NCBI GenBank assembly: GCA_016281115.1
Contig: JAEEHZ010000097.1
Span: 1-5,581, forward strand
Length of the DNA stretch: 5,581 nucleotides
From: Clostridiaceae bacterium
GTDB lineage: Bacteria; Bacillota; Clostridia; Oscillospirales; Acutalibacteraceae
Reading direction: 5' to 3'
Shown here: positions 5,416-5,581 of the stretch, one piece after another
Layout of the letters: the number at the start of each line of letters is the position of its first letter
Position numbering within the stretch: the stretch's first letter is position 1
Position numbers and translations under genes: made by a program
Notes under the pieces: model-generated
Database searches by the model: none
What the model saw: the letters and a program-made list of their open reading frames with translations, nothing else
Told to the model about the DNA's origin: nothing

Positions 5416-5581
5416 TTATTTTATATGCTTGAAATCTTTATATACTACCTGTATCTTATCCTTCAATTCGGGAGAATAATATATTTCGTTCTTATCATTA
5501 AGCAATACTGCGCTGAATCTATCACTATGATCATTAACAAATTTTATCGCTTTTTCGCTTCCCATAGCGAACAGAGCTGTG
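5416..5581 (-). CDS. apbE: Probable FAD:protein FMN transferase, C-terminal fragment
   Basis: Fifty-four residues and the stop codon (TAA, 5418-5416) are in the window; the rest lies beyond the right edge. The fragment opens TALFAMGSEKAIKFVND, which matches the end of ApbE-family proteins, where a Mg-binding D-A-x-[ST]-T motif runs into ALFVMGxEKGLxxxE. It continues with SAVLLNDKNEIYYSPELK, equivalent to the family's terminal strands (VEALxIDEDGxVYxSxGL). ApbE enzymes attach FMN covalently to threonine residues of Rnf, Nqr and related flavoproteins, often outside the membrane as lipoproteins; the N-terminus that would show this is not visible. The gene ends at its own terminator, so it is probably not part of the aromatic operon. 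The assignment rests on a short tail. Confidence 0.7.
   Translation of the reverse strand, partial: TALFAMGSEKAIKFVNDHSDRFSAVLLNDKNEIYYSPELKDKIQVVYKDFKHIK

Overview
The window holds most of a shikimate / aromatic amino acid biosynthesis operon, all on the minus strand, so it is transcribed from the right end of the window toward the left. The DNA is AT-rich. Several proteins carry sequence variants that I associate with anaerobic Firmicutes (class Clostridia): an AroC with the RGGGHFSGR signature, an AroE of the GHSFSK / GTGGTSKTA type, an AroB with a CEALKMAATFD metal-site segment, and an EPSP synthase with CGSTLRF. Ribosome binding sites are purine-rich (GGAGGTGA, GAGGTGAT, AGAGGT). A gut or sediment clostridium is the best guess, made from protein style and not from a database match.

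Layout in the direction of transcription: (1) 5581-5416, the C-terminal tail of a probable FAD:protein FMN transferase (ApbE), closed by an intrinsic terminator at 5411-5372. (2) 5371-5281, a short AT-rich intergenic region holding the likely operon promoter. (3) 5280-4984, a free-standing AroQ-class chorismate mutase. (4) 4987-3962, aroB. (5) 3965-2874, aroC, with a TTG start. (6) 2866-1811, aroE, carrying a C-terminal extension that looks like a decayed shikimate kinase domain. (7) 1809-1372, aroQ, type II dehydroquinase. (8) 1375-161, aroA, EPSP synthase. (9) 177-1, the first 59 residues of prephenate dehydrogenase (tyrA), running off the left edge. Every junction inside the operon is an overlap or a gap of at most 7 nt, so this is one tightly packed transcription and translation unit.

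Together the genes cover 3-dehydroquinate synthesis (AroB), dehydration to 3-dehydroshikimate (AroQ), reduction to shikimate (AroE), EPSP synthesis (AroA), chorismate synthesis (AroC), the Claisen rearrangement to prephenate (chorismate mutase) and the first step toward tyrosine (TyrA). DAHP synthase and an active shikimate kinase are not in the window. The most notable observation is the missing kinase step: the only kinase-like sequence is fused to AroE, and it appears to have lost its P-loop lysine, its shikimate-binding aspartates and its lid. No mobile element, CRISPR array, tRNA or rRNA was seen. No gene-free stretch exceeds about 135 bp. Nothing on the plus strand looks like a real gene.
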